Assembly (NCBI RefSeq): GCF_010389155.1
Contig: NC_057762.1
Coordinates: forward strand, 32,114,055 to 32,178,054
From: Erigeron canadensis
Lineage: Eukaryota; Streptophyta; Magnoliopsida; Asterales; Asteraceae
Length of the DNA: 64,000 nucleotides
Reading direction: 5' to 3'
The notes beneath the pieces are model-generated. The model was not told where the DNA came from. It searched no databases and was given only the letters and a program-made list of their open reading frames with translations. This document shows, in pieces, positions 36,530-49,000 of this stretch; position 1 is the first letter of the stretch; every line of letters begins with the position of its first letter. Position numbers and translations under genes: made by a program.

Positions 36530-36645
36530 GTATCTTTTAGGTAGAATCTTCTCTCTACTTATATAGGTAAGGGTAATACTGTCTGCATCTTAATCTCACA
36601 TCACCGTGGGACCCAAAACCTAACATTGGGTGTTATTTACTTACA
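36530..36645 (+). repeat. SINE tail fragment in intron of copy C
   Basis: It shares ATCTTAACCTCnC...CACCGTGnGACCCAAAACC...TTACTTACATG with 29300-29370 of gene A. The retroposon therefore entered before A and C were duplicated, and C later lost much of it. Confidence 0.65.
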
Positions 36646-37196
36646 TGTGGAAAAAAGGGATTTCGACCTCTATTTATACGAATAGAAAAGGCTTAGGTTT
36701 TCTACTGTTTCGAAAGTTGATGGAAATAAGTTTTCAAAAATTCTTTCCGGCCCTTCCCCCTTGGGCAAATACTTCCAACGGGTAGCGGTCGAATTAAGTG
36801 GTAAGAAATGTATTGCAAGACATTAGAATGAGGTCAGTCACCACCAAGTTTATCACTTTGATATTGAATGAGAACTGAACATGTATAATTAGAGGTACGT
36901 TGTCATATTTACTAGTTGAATGGTCTAGCCACAGTCCACACTATCGAAAAGCTAATTAACTAAAAAAACTCTATTACATATAGTGCCTGTAGTTACTAAA
37001 AGGACAATTATATCTTTACGTAGTTTTTAAATAGCCAAAACTAACAGATATTAGTGTAAGTGTCTAAGAAAATGAAAAACCAAAGGACTGCTAGCAACGA
37101 AAAAAAACACAGAGCATGAAATCCTAATATTGACAACCACATGGAACGTTCGTGACATTTTCTCCCATCCATCCACGGAATCTATATATATATATA

Positions 37197-37502
37197 CTAG
37201 ACGTACGGGTACCCGCACAATGCAGCAACAGTGGTGGCAGGTGGCGACGGTGGAAGTGACGCGTGGCGGCGGTGGCGGTGGCGGTGTGGTTAATAATGTA
37301 AAAGTAATTGAACTAAATGGGGGTAGTGTAGTTAGTTTAAGGAGTGCGGAATGTATGTTTTAAATATTTTTATTAAAGGTATTTATTGATATATATGTAG
37401 AAATTTTTAAATTAATAAATACATAATAAATGGTAGTTTATGTATTTTAAAACCTCAAAGCTGAAAAAAGGGCCGGGCCGGGGGTGGTTTGTTAAGTAGA
37501 GA
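37197..37502 (-). mobile_element. Non-autonomous Helitron in the promoter of gene D
   Basis: On the minus strand it starts A then TCTCTACTTAACAAACC and ends with a GC hairpin (about GCTGCATTGTGCGGGT) then CTAG followed by T. It is 306 bp with no target duplication. The plus strand has a GGCGGTGGCGGTGGCGG run near 37260-37290. Gene A's promoter reads through the corresponding point, so this is an insertion within about 90 bp of the D start codon. Related bodies without clear ends lie near 32.8-33.2 kb. Confidence 0.8.
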
Positions 37503-37585
37503 TATATATATCCTACAACAAATAATAAAAACTTGTGTAGAAATTGCATTGGTGGTCTTCGAATACAATCGAACATAACAAAATA

Positions 37586-38865
37586 ATGGAAGAAGAAGAA
37601 GCATTGACGGGTGACGAAAAAGTTGCGATGGAAATACTGGAGAAAGAATTTGATTGGTACACTGTTGTGAGAGAATACGTGAACAAAACTTTCGGATGGT
37701 CGGAGCCTCGCATTAAAGACGACGACAGGACACACTTCCTGAAATTCATGAAGGAGATGGGCAAAACACGTGAGGCTTTGTGTGATCTGATGGAATCCTC
37801 CGCCGAAATCCTCCTCTCGGACCTCAAGTCGTTGATCAATGACGAAAGAGCCAAGTTCTACAATTACTCGTTTGAGATCAGCCATAAGGTCTCCGATCTC
37901 GCCTTCAAGGGTTACTTGGCTTCCTTTCAACCTTCTTCTTCTTCTAAGAATTCTCTTCCTTTTTCCAATTCCGATTTCAAGGTAATTAATTTTGTTTCAG
38001 AAATTGATAATATGGCGGTTATTTTTATTAATTTTACCCTACCCTACTTGGTTGCTTTATTTATAAGCTAGCTTTGTGATGATGGTAAATACTTAACAAG
38101 ATTTTTGCTATATATATATATATGTTTTTACTTATTTGCATGTTTGACAGGAAGATGAACTCCTTACCAATCATGTTGGAGATATGCGGTTAAAACTTAA
38201 ACAAGCCCCTGCTCCTATTATACAATAAATATGGGAGTCCACAAGCAGACACAAGCTTTTAGTATTCATCGTTGTTTGTATTTTTAGATTAGTCGATTTC
38301 ATGTGTCAGTTACATTGTATTTTTATTTTATATGCTGCTTTTGATGGCAATGCTTGTTGTTTATGTTTAAATAGAGTATATGACATGATGTATCAATCGC
38401 CTCACAAGCTAGGCTTTTTCTTTTTTTTTTTGCTGCAGGAGGATAAAGATGGGAAAACATCGAGTGAGAATTCAAGCATCAGCTCCAACACTAGTACACT
38501 TTCGTCACTGAGCGAGAATTCAAGCATCAGCTCTGACACTGGTACGTACACTTTGTTTCTCATTCTTTCTTTTTATTGGCAATCGACTTTTATTAGTCTT
38601 GGTTCACTGTCTTGTGTTGTTGTTATCTGGAATCTTGCTACAAATTTTCATACCTGATGAAACTACTATGTTTGCAGAGCCACCTGAGATGATTACTAGA
38701 AAAAGAGAGAGGAATCGTGGGGAGGAGACATTCTACCTAGCACCACCAACTGTTGAAGTGGATATTCCTAGACGTTATGGGGAGTATCATTGCCACCACC
38801 ACGACCACCGCTGTGGCAAGAACTTTCGTTTTCTTGAGGAAGCGGATGATTACTTTGATTTTTAG
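37586..38865 (+). CDS. Tandem family gene D, full-length, three exons
   Basis: Exons are 37586-37981, 38439-38541 and 38678-38865, in frame, giving 228 residues. I chose ATG 37586 because it lines up with the family start; the frame is open further upstream but without an ATG. The layout is as in gene A: a charged helical N-terminal part with L-I-N-D-E-R-A-K-F-Y-N-Y, a Ser/Asn-rich middle with the duplicated unit, a basic T-R-K-R-E-R patch, and a His/acidic tail ending D-D-Y-F-D-F. The tail has a H-C-H-H-H-D-H-R-C cluster that could bind metal (inference). A possible alternative last exon (38151-38228) in intron 1 would give a different C-terminus. Exon 1 has clearly diverged from A by substitutions while staying open, which argues for a functional gene. 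Confidence 0.82.
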
Positions 38866-39818
38866 GCACAACTACTGTTTGGTAATTTTCATTCACCCCT
38901 TTGATTTTTAGGAATCAAGTGATACATATCTTATCCTTATGGCATGCATGTATCTTTTTTATACAGCATTTCTTTTGATCCAATTCATTGTTGAATGCAT
39001 ATTGTATATCTAAGTTTGAGACATAATGTAGTCACATGAGTAAAAGAGTATCGCCAACTGATTTGAATGCAGATCCTATTATGTCGTAGTCACGTATAAT
39101 CAGGTTCAAAGGCTAAAGATATTGTCCCAAACGATCCTGGTTCTTCCTGAGTAAAATTCATCAGGCAGGCTGAAAACTACTTCCATCTTTGCTCCATCTG
39201 CCGAAAATTTCAACTGTTTAATATAGTCTTGAAAAAATTGCAATATTATCTGGTTTGGAACAATTTTTCAACCTCTAAATTGTTTAAATGTAACTTTTAT
39301 AAGATTTGTGTGCTTAGTCGCCACCATACTTCGATCCTTTGTTTAATGATTGGGGATATGTTTGATGGGGGCATATAAACAAGAAAAAGAGAAGAGGGAA
39401 ACATCAAATGGCTAAATTGCCCTCTTGTAATACAAATGGACGAATCGTGCAAAGTCGTCACCAGGTTTGGATGTAAATAACTAGAATTCTCGAGCAGGGA
39501 TTGAACGTGTAAAACAGGTATAACAACAGGATCATTCGTGCAATTAACTCTAGAATCTAACCCAAAACGATTATAATCACCCATTTTGCGAAACCAAACT
39601 CAATGTCTCACTTGGTGATAATGGCAGGGAATTCATCTTGGTTTTCATCAAATCAATCAACACTTTCTGGTGTCAAATTATGTCAGGACTACAAATCAAT
39701 AATCTTATAACCAAATGACACTCACAAAAGGTCCCCTGAAATTTTGATAAGATACAACATTAATCGGATAGAATTAGCAATAACGCCATAAATTGATGGC
39801 GTTAAGGACTTCGGTGGA
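38866..39818. other. Intergenic between gene D and HISN2 (convergent 3' ends)
   Basis: The first 450 bp is the family 3' flank (GTTTGAGACATAATGTAGTCAC and similar blocks shared with 30.2 kb). The rest likely holds the 3' UTR of HISN2. No gene is supported. Confidence 0.65.
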
Positions 39819-42800
39819 TCATTTGATGCTTTTTGCTTTGCGACTATTCTTTTCATCAATGCCTGATTGAGTAAATCTGCATCTAAGAACCTCAAGAACA
39901 TCTTCAAATTTTAAACCTCTGCGGATTAATAAAACCATTTCATGATATAATACGTCTGCCATCTCTGATAAAGTTCGTGATTCATCTTCATTCTCTTCCA
40001 GTGTTCTGCAGAATTCGTCCGCTTCTTCCCTGCAAAAAAGGCCATTTTTGTACCACTTGAAGTCTTGAACTAAAACTTTAATTAAATGAAACGAAGTATG
40101 TCACCCAGGCTTTGCCCCGGGAGATATTAGGGTGACATGTATAATTTGACATTGACCTTTTTTACTTCCCATATTAAGCTTCTTCAGTCAACTTAATATT
40201 GAACGAGTCAAAAAAATCCAACAAACTACAAACAAAAGTGAACAACCCAAGATGTGGCACCAAAATAAAAAGTAACCCGTGCTTTGATGTGATTTTGTTA
40301 TGTTTACTATTTGGCAACAACAAAGTATAATATAATGTGTTATGAACATAACATGTAGCAAGAAAAAATTATATGACAATATAGGTTATTAAAATACAAA
40401 TAACATGATTTTGATGAAAACATAAATAACATAAAGTAAAAAGTTTGTGATGGTTTCGTCTTAAACACTAAAAGAGGTTTGAAACAGATTAAAATGAACG
40501 GATCTGTCAATTTGGACCATGGTTGCTAAAAGTGTAAAAATTGAAGGACCATCGGTGCTAGTGAACATTAAAAAAGACTGAACTTGTGAAAGTATAAAAA
40601 CAATAGGGACCATTATTGCATAAGTTTAAATATATAAGGACCATTGTTGTAAAAACAATTGTCGCACGAAAACCCATACACAGGTTTTACATATAGAGAA
40701 AATACTCCAACTTGAGCGAGTGCTCTACTGGTTCCATCAAGTGAAACTAGACAAAAAAAAAAAAAAAGGTTGACAGTCAACCCAACCCATTTTGGCCCAT
40801 TACGAAACCCTGCCAATTGCCACCTCTACTCTTTCGGGCCAAAAACCAATCAAGTTTTACCTTTTGACCTGGTAGTAATCATCAGAAAATATGTGTTTAA
40901 ACTCAGCCATAGCCATAAAAAAGATTTTCTGTCTTCTATCATTTGCTTGGTGGTAAGACAGATGGATACCTCAACATGGGTCATACTAATCTTTTGAACA
41001 AGGTCATACCATTTGAAAATGAGGGGAAACAGAGATAGAGCACACAAGAAAATTAAGAAAATCTCATTTGATATTGGGCTCATGCTCGTTTTTGCCTCAT
41101 GCTAACTACCAGCTGATTTCCCTTGAGTGATATTGTGTTTGGTAGTGGTTAGATATTGGGATTTTGCCTTAGATTGTTCGATTTTCACATTCTCATGTTC
41201 CTGATAACTTTATAATTGTTTTAGCGTCTGGCTCGGTTGGTATTGGGTGTTTAGAGTTCATTTGGATCATTTTAGCGTCGTCGTAAATCTTGCTCGTGTT
41301 TATTTATCTATAATATATATATTTTTTTTTCATAAATAAAAAACCAAACTGGGTTGACCCAAAAAACTTTATGTCCAGCTTCCTTTTAACATTTATATAC
41401 AAGTTATACGTTAATTATAACTTCAAAAATTATACTAACAGAATAATTATCTAACTTTTTTACATGTACTGACAACAATACACTTCAAAAGACTTTCGAG
41501 TTTCAACCCATTTTAATTAATTCCTATTTGGCTATCTTATTAACTTACACATATGACCCAGTAGAGACGAAAGGAAAAGTAGATAGATCAACTAATTCAC
41601 AAGTATATGTGTCGAATTTGCCACCACTAACATAAATGAATAGAAGATAATATTGTAAAAATTTGGCATACCTGATCTTTGAGCACAATAACTTGTCATC
41701 AAGCAATAAACGCTTTGTCCATGATGGTTTGCCTTGTACAGGTGCTGACAGTTCTTCCTTTCTTCGGGCAAGTGTGGATTCCAGTGAGTACAATGTCGTC
41801 AATGCCAGATTATTTTGTTCAATCTTAACCAAGCAAAAAAGCATTAATAATGTTGAAAAGAAAAGGAATAAATGAATAGCAGTCGAGGGTGAGGAATAAG
41901 CACCTGTGGTTCATTCAGAGAGTCTAAAATGGATGTATAATAGCAAGTTTCAGATCCGGTATGACAAGTAGGGCCATCAGGCTTTCCAAGGTATATAATC
42001 TGGCAAAATGTTAAATACTTTATACTTCAGTCGTCTTTATCAGAAAATGAACAACTGATGGCTGCCAAAAAAATTAATCCCTTGCATGTCTGGCAAAGTG
42101 TTAAATACTTTATACTTCAGTCATCTTTCTCAGAAAATTTGCATATTTTACTAGGGTTTACTTGTAGAGTAACTATAATAAACTTTAACAAAAACAAATA
42201 AAAAGACTCTTGTGGACCAAAATCAATATCAACCCATTTACTTATTGATGGGCAATGCTGGTTATTTTTTTGTTCTAAATGAGTCAAAACAACTTATTGA
42301 CCTGAAAGTGAAACTGTCAGTCGGGTCAAAAGGGAAGGATAAAAAGTCATCCAAAAGTCTCTTTAATTTGCATAACACAACCTAGATCACTTTATTCAAA
42401 AACGTACAGCATTACTCTAACGGTATAGTCCTTGTTATCATATTTAACGAGTTGTTTTTATTATTAAAAAAAAAAACTTGTAACGTAGAAAAAAGTGTTT
42501 CCGAGTTAACCCGACCCAGATTGTTTCGACCTGCACTAACTGAACCCATTTCAGCTTTAACCTGTTTTAACCCACTACCCACTAATCCAGACAATTAGGA
42601 CGGAGGGATATAGTAAACATGAAATGCACTTACAGAATCACGATCACAGTCAAGGAAGATATCATGAACGTTGATGAAATTAAGTGAGGTCTCTCCTTTT
42701 GTCCACAATGTTGATCTTGATCTGCTATAGAACGTTGCTTTCTTGGAAGCAATTGTAGTGGCAAGTGCCTCCCTATTGGCAAATCCTTGCATTAAAATTG

Positions 42801-43617
42801 CTCCCGAGTCAACATTTTGAGCTATGGCCACAGCCAAACCCTTTTCATCCCATTTCACACTGTCCAATACTGAATTTAGCTGAAAGTTGTTTTCCGAATG
42901 GTTTTATATTAGCAAAATTTACATTCCTAACATATACTAAGAAGCAAATGCAACTGCCAAAATTTTATTGCCAACATATGTCACCCATCGTAAAAGCAAG
43001 GAAACATAAGTTAAAGGCATCAACAACTTCCACAATTACCCAAATCAAACCCCAAAAGACAAAATATAACTCGATGTGGCAAAATAGGTGTCAGTGGAGG
43101 GAGCAGTAATGGGTCAATACACATAAGCATTTTTAATAAATAATTTTGTGACGAATGTGATTACAAAACTTAAAATCTGAACTATAATAATAAAATGATT
43201 TAAAAAAATTTGTAAGACCGGTTTCCGCTTAATGACTATTAACATATTTGACCCTGTCAACTTGGTTCCTTTTTAGCTAAATGTGTAACTTTTCCTGTTT
43301 TAACGATAAGAAATAAAATATAATCCGAATTACCCAATCATAAGCAAATAGAATGAAATTCTAATGTTTACCTCAATAAACTCACAACAGATTTATCTTG
43401 TGTAACTACAGAAAAGATTAGTGAATCTCGTGGCTTAAAAAGAAACTACCTTAGATTCAAGATGAATATCTTGATCAGCTTTCTTAATACAAGCCTTGAT
43501 AGCAAAACATCTACTGTTGAATGTCTCACATTGTGACTGTCTGCTAAATGGGTTAACAACACTTTCGCATGAAGAAACTTGCAGAGATCGAAGTCCGTTA
43601 AATTGTACAAACGCCAT
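39819..43617 (-). CDS. HISN2: Histidine biosynthesis bifunctional enzyme (PRA-CH / PRA-PH)
   Basis: The complete five-exon gene encodes 290 residues. Exons on the minus strand are 43617-43450, 42879-42634, 41999-41904, 41823-41672 and 40029-39819 (TGA), all in frame. Residues 1-56 form a Ser/Arg-rich leader compatible with a plastid transit peptide. The PRA-cyclohydrolase domain follows: V-K-W-D-E-K-G, Q-G-F-A-N-R-E-A, the metal-binding D-C-D-R-D and C-H-T-G-S-E-T-C. The C-terminal PRA-pyrophosphohydrolase domain has L-Y-S-L-E-S-T-L, R-E-E-A-D-E-F-C and E-M-A-D-V-L-Y-H. It hydrolyses phosphoribosyl-ATP to phosphoribosyl-AMP and opens the ring, steps two and three of histidine synthesis in plastids. 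A GC-rich likely 5' UTR exon ends at a donor at 44120/44119, with an acceptor just before the ATG. Length fits plant HISN2. Confidence 0.95.
40098..40125. repeat. GC hairpin in HISN2 intron 4, Helitron-end-like
   Basis: CCCAGG...CCCCGGG forms a short hairpin in an otherwise A+T-rich intron, recalling Helitron 3' hairpins elsewhere here. A neighbouring CTAG terminus is missing, so the assignment is weak. Confidence 0.25.
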
Positions 43618-44500
43618 ACTGACTTAAGCAAATCAAGCTACACCTAAATGAAAAGGTTACATAACTCGAAAAGATACTTCAAAATAAGTGGAAAGACTAA
43701 CGATAAAGAGATTCCGATTTCCCAATTTCATCTGATTACTACAAAAATTACTATTATAATTAATATAAATCTATGGCAACAAATTGGTTGTTTTGCTTAT
43801 GCAAAATACTTACTTATTTTTTTATTTTTTTAAACAGCGAGTTACTAGTTAATAGTTAGTAGTTAGCATCGAGACACCAAAGTGACAGAATATGAAAAAT
43901 AAAACAGAATCTTAATTTTGAAAATCAAAAGTGGCCTACTTTTTGACATCGGAGAGATAACATGCCGATGTGGCAAAATGGGTGGGTTGGGTTAGATTAA
44001 ATTAAAAAAATGATTCAAATGCATAAAATATGAAAATACCTACAATTCATGAAAGCCACAATCTGCAACCTTTTCACCAAAAATTAATATGAGAGATAAC
44101 GGAAATGTAGGAATGATACCTTGTGATATGAATATGAGTTTGGCCGGAAAAAGAAGATGATGAAGATTGGCCACCGGTCACCGCCGCCGCCGAGCTGAGT
44201 TTCACTGACCCCCAAAAGATTCTTCTGGTGATATGGATTGGGCCTGTTTGAGACATTGTAAAGTAGTAAGGTGTCCAAATTAAAGCCCAAATATTATTAA
44301 TTAAAAAGGTTTAAAAAACCACTAAATTACTATAATAAGATCAAATTTGCCAACTTTTTTTTAAAAAAAAAATTCTATATTTTAGAAAAATCAATTAGTT
44401 AAGAAATACTAAATGTATTAAAAGAAAAAAGAAAAAAAAATAGACTGTAAATAAAATCTAAGAACCGAGACTTATGAAAGTATTATATAAGTAATGAGGT
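43618..44500. other. HISN2 5' region
   Basis: On the minus strand a GC-rich stretch (44120-44210, with GGCGGCGGCGGTGACCGG) ends at a GTATC donor at 44119. An acceptor (GTGTAG) lies about 20 bp before the HISN2 ATG. Together they suggest a leader exon and an intron of about 480 bp in the 5' UTR. The short frame over the leader is probably not a protein gene. Confidence 0.5.
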
Positions 44501-44830
44501 CGACCAAGTATACTTGAGTTCCTGCATCATGTTTCAATAAATTATGATGTGTATCATGACCACGACCACTCTGATCTCTACTATCATTTTTGATGATGAG
44601 GTCGACTATTACTTTGATTAGGCTTTGGTAATTTTCATTTACCCCGCCCTTTGGTGCTCATGACATATTATTTTGATCCAATTATTGTTGAATGCATACT
44701 CTATATATCAAGTTTGAGACAGGGCATGTAGTAGTAGTCACACGAGTAGAAGTGTATTGACAACTGATTTGATATATATCCGATATCATGTTGTAGGCGT
44801 GTATGACAAGGTTCAATGGTTAAAGCCCAG
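44500..44830 (+). pseudogene. Tandem family fragment: eroded exon 3 plus 3' flank
   Basis: GTGTATCATGACCACGACCAC near 44550 and GTCGACTATTACTTTGATTAGG match the end of exon 3 in gene A. The flank that follows (CACCCCGCCCTTTGGTGCTCATGAC-like, GTTGAATGCATA, CAAGTTTGAGACA, GTAGTCACACGAGTA) matches those after A and D. It carries internal stops. It lies beyond HISN2, 5.6 kb from the cluster. Confidence 0.8.
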
Positions 44831-46014
44831 AAAATATTAATTAAATAAGATCAAATTCATTTTTTAAAAGAAAAAAAAAATTTCTATTTTTTTGAAAAAA
44901 TCAGTTACTAGTTAAGTAAATACTATAAATATAAAAAGGAAAAAAGCCTGTAAATAAGGTCTAGGAATTGAAAGTTATGAAAGTACATTGTATGTGACGT
45001 GTACCCGCTAAATGTAACCTATTAACGATAAACATTGTAATTATTCATTTATGTTCTAAATGATGCTTTAAGATATAAAATCAATAAAGTGAAATTTTGA
45101 ATACTCTTTAAAAATATATACACACACATAAACACTAAATCAATACACCTTAGATTTATGTTTGATTAGTATAAACGGTATTTTACAAACTTTTCTTTCG
45201 TCCAAAATATTAGTACTAGTTAAGGTGACTTTATAATGTTTTGAGTTTTGGTATAATTTTGCTTATGAATCATAATTTAGCTTATTAAACAAGTTCATCG
45301 ACCTCGGCCACGTAATTTTAGTGGCTACTATTGTGCACTCACCATTCACTAACTCATATTTGAGCTTAACTTGAAATCTCATGTTTTTAAGTTAAAACAC
45401 AATTCCAAGTTTCCAACAAGCTACATATGTGCCCGAACAAATATGTTTCTCGGGCATGGATAGAAAATTTAAGATTATGATTATAAACAAGTCGGGTCGG
45501 GCTGAAGTTCAATCACATAAATGTTAATAACATTGAACTCAACTTGATGAGTCAAAACTCTTTATATGCATGCTTGCTAGCCTTAGCAAAGCTTCGAGAT
45601 CAACATAGCTTGAAAGTGTTGATTAGAAACATAATCTATAGTATCCAGCCTGTTTAAGAAACTTGAATAGCTAGAGAACTTCTATTGAAGTCGTTTTTAG
45701 AAAATTAAGCTTAATTCGAGTCAGACCCACAAAATCTACTAAACTGGTAATTTGTTGTATAAGCAGAATTGATCACAGAAACGAAAAATAAACACTGCAA
45801 AGAGTTTTAAGTTATTCCTATATAACAATCAAATATTTTGAATAACTTTTTATTGGTCATTTTACATTATAATAGAAGTCGAGAGTGTAAACTCGTATAT
45901 GTGCCATAGTCAAGATACTATGATAAAAAAAAAAACACACATATGGGCTTCTTACATATATAATATACGTACATACTCTTAAGGGGGTGCAAAAAGGGTA
46001 AAATACCAAAACAT
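44831..46014. other. Intergenic, no supported gene
   Basis: A+T-rich, with no open frame of interest and no clear repeats. The last 100-200 bp probably holds the 3' UTR of the minus-strand gene that ends at 46015. Confidence 0.6.
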
Positions 46015-49000
46015 TTATAAACTCTTTGTGTAATGAAACTCGATTTGTAGCCGATGATGAACAAGAGGGCTTGATGCTGCCATCAATCCTTTCTTAACAT
46101 CCGCCTGCAAGTCTCTTAACGGGATTGCAGCTAAAAAGCTCTTAATATACTCTTTACACGATTCTTTACCTTTTGACACCATGGACTCTTCTTTCTTGAT
46201 TTCACTAAATGAACTCTTGTCCAGTTTGTCATTTGACTTTCGTTGAATTGTAGTATCTTGGTCAAACTTCAAGATGTATGCTTGATTACACCCCTCATAT
46301 AGCCTCTCTCCAAGAGTGTCTATTATATAGTATGCATCTTTTTCGACTTTTAAAATAAAGAAATGGTCATTCCAGCTCACAATATAGACCAATGGGTCTA
46401 TGTGGTTACTGTGGTTTGATCCAATTTCACTGATCTCGTCCCATATTGCGTCAAATGACATAGCACCATCAAGAAAATCAAAAATGCCCTCTTGAAGCCC
46501 GTTTGGTTGAAAGAATCCGATGAAGGACTTTTCAGGTACTACAACAAGATTACGGGTCTTGGCTTGAAGGACGGTTTCAAGGTCAAAATGTTTATCTGGG
46601 AAGCGTTTTCTGTAAAACTCGTTTTCACAAAGGTTTCTCCACTCAAATGAACCTTCACGAATAAGGGTATCGAGCTCGGATTTGATGGGCATTTGATGGC
46701 GGTTATTTTGGAACCAATCGGCTATGATGGTAACTAATGATGTGCATGCACTTTCACCAGATGCTCTTTCACTTCTTTGATCAATGGAAGCGAAAAAAAC
46801 TTGGGTTTGGAGTTTCATGTGCCCATCCCTACTTATCACTTCTTTCGTATCCCATTTACCGACGACAAAGTTATCATCTCCGAATTCAGAGAATGAAGAT
46901 CTACTTGTGGTTGAGCCATCCTCACTTCTATGCCACTGCCATGTAAATAGACACTTAACAGTCAGATATATAAAAGATGAAAACTTTCACAAAAGGACTA
47001 GGCTTAATGGTTGCTCAAAGGCAGCTCTGAAGAAAATGAGAAAACTTACCCCATGTGATGAGTCATCTGATGAGGTCAGCATTCGACGATCAAAGTCAAT
47101 ATCGTCACCCCCTTCTTCTCCAAGATCCCTCTTTAGAAGTGGCTCTCCTTTGGGTTTTGGAGATCTAAAGTTCAACTTCCTTTTCCTCCATGGAAAGAAG
47201 CTGCTTTTCAAAACTTGCTTTTCTGACTGGTCGATTGTAGTTACATTCAAATCATCTGCATCTTTTGTGATGTTATAACTTTTGTAGTAAATCCGATCCT
47301 CATCTTCACTTCCCCTCGAGTTAAAGTAGGAAGCAAGACTTCCATAACTCAAAGACTTTTTAATATTAGAATCAGCATAATCCACGTCTTCTGAATCATT
47401 TCCGTCTGTTCCTTCAAGTGAATCTGTGTCAAATGGATAGTCTGCATCCTCGCTTCTGACTGAGCTGTTCCCATAACTACCCTCTTCTTCCTGGAATCCT
47501 TTTTTGGCCCGGTTAGCTGATATTAATTTAAATATTTTGATCTTTCTAAAACCAGTTAGTTCTGTCATATCATCTGCAGTCTTTACTTCTTTAAGGCTGA
47601 GTGATACCTGCAATATTTAGTGAACATGCCATTTACATCAAAATTTGTCTATCTAGTGACTAGGTAAGCATTAATGGAAGCAATTTCGACCCGTTTACTT
47701 ACGAATGGGTGAATTCAGGTTATGTTCTATCTCTATTGGGTCAAAGTGTGAAACGGGTAAATTAAAAATACCATTTAAAGGAAATAAGGAAATGGGCTGA
47801 ACAACAAGATAAAGCCTAAAGTGTATTTTCAGTGTATAAAACTTCCTAAATAAGTTTTATTCATAGCTAAATATTATTATTTTGGGATGAAATTTAATAC
47901 ATTACCCATTCATAAAATTACAAAAGCAAGAAAAAATAAAAATAAAAAGTGTTCCAAGATCACCGAACCTGTTTGACCCATTACCCAACCCATCCATTTT
48001 CTGGGCTCTAGTTAGCAAGGTGTAATATTGGAAAAGAGTAGTATTTTTAAAGGGTACTTACAGAGAGTATAGGACTACAATGTGTGCTATTAGGCACCGA
48101 AAGGTGAATATCTATTTGGGCCTTTTCTTGCTCAAGAGAAGCGAATTCAGCAAGGTTCAATGATCCAGTTGCAACAACATGATCCCATCTTTTTGGTCCT
48201 TGGTTTAAGCCCTAAAAAAAAGCAGCACCATCCAAAAATCTTTTAGCAACTATACAATGAGCATGGTCAAACATATAAAATTAGTTCATTCATCCAAATA
48301 AAATCAACAATTTTATTCTTGGTTGTGCTTCACCATTTTGATCATCGATAACTAATACTTAAAATTGTTTACTTCAATACAACTCCACAAATTATCTTGC
48401 AAACATTTGATCACTAGTCAAACCTTATCATTAAACTATGTACCAAACTAATTGATTAAGATCACAAGCTTTCTTAAAAGTATCTTAATAGTTATAAGGG
48501 TTATCTTAGGTATTTGATCATCATTCAAACACTAATTAAATTAACACTAATTAAATTAAGAATCAATAAAGCAAACAACACAAATTAAAGGCTAAGGCAT
48601 CTGTCATATCAGTATCTTATAAGTTGTGTGTATCTACTATTTTCCCCAACAACCGAAAGCAAATTAACCACTAAAAAGATAGAATATGCCATGAGTATCC
48701 ACACTAAAAATGGACATCATTGTCTAATATGTCACCATAACATACACTACTTTTACCTAATAAACAATCTTACCAAATAACAGGTGTGCGGTAGAAGTAT
48801 CGTTTCATGATCTTTCAAAGCATAAACCTCGGATAATTAAATATAATTAAGAGGGTCCATTGCCTACTATTAACTTAGTTACTGATCACTGTTAAGAAAT
48901 TCCATTGGTGTCAAACTTCACCTGTATATGATCATATACAATCTCAAGTTGATCTTGCTTGATTAAATCATAAGAAGCTCAAACCAATTTTTAAAATTTA

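Noticed and set aside
37130..37363. 77-codon frame upstream of gene D with a poly-Gly run
   Set aside because: It spans the Helitron boundary at 37197, and the glycines come from the GGCGGT repeat of the element.
47000..47278. Plus-strand frame of 164 codons from 46784
   Set aside because: Shadow of exons 3 and 4 of the minus-strand NT-C2 gene.
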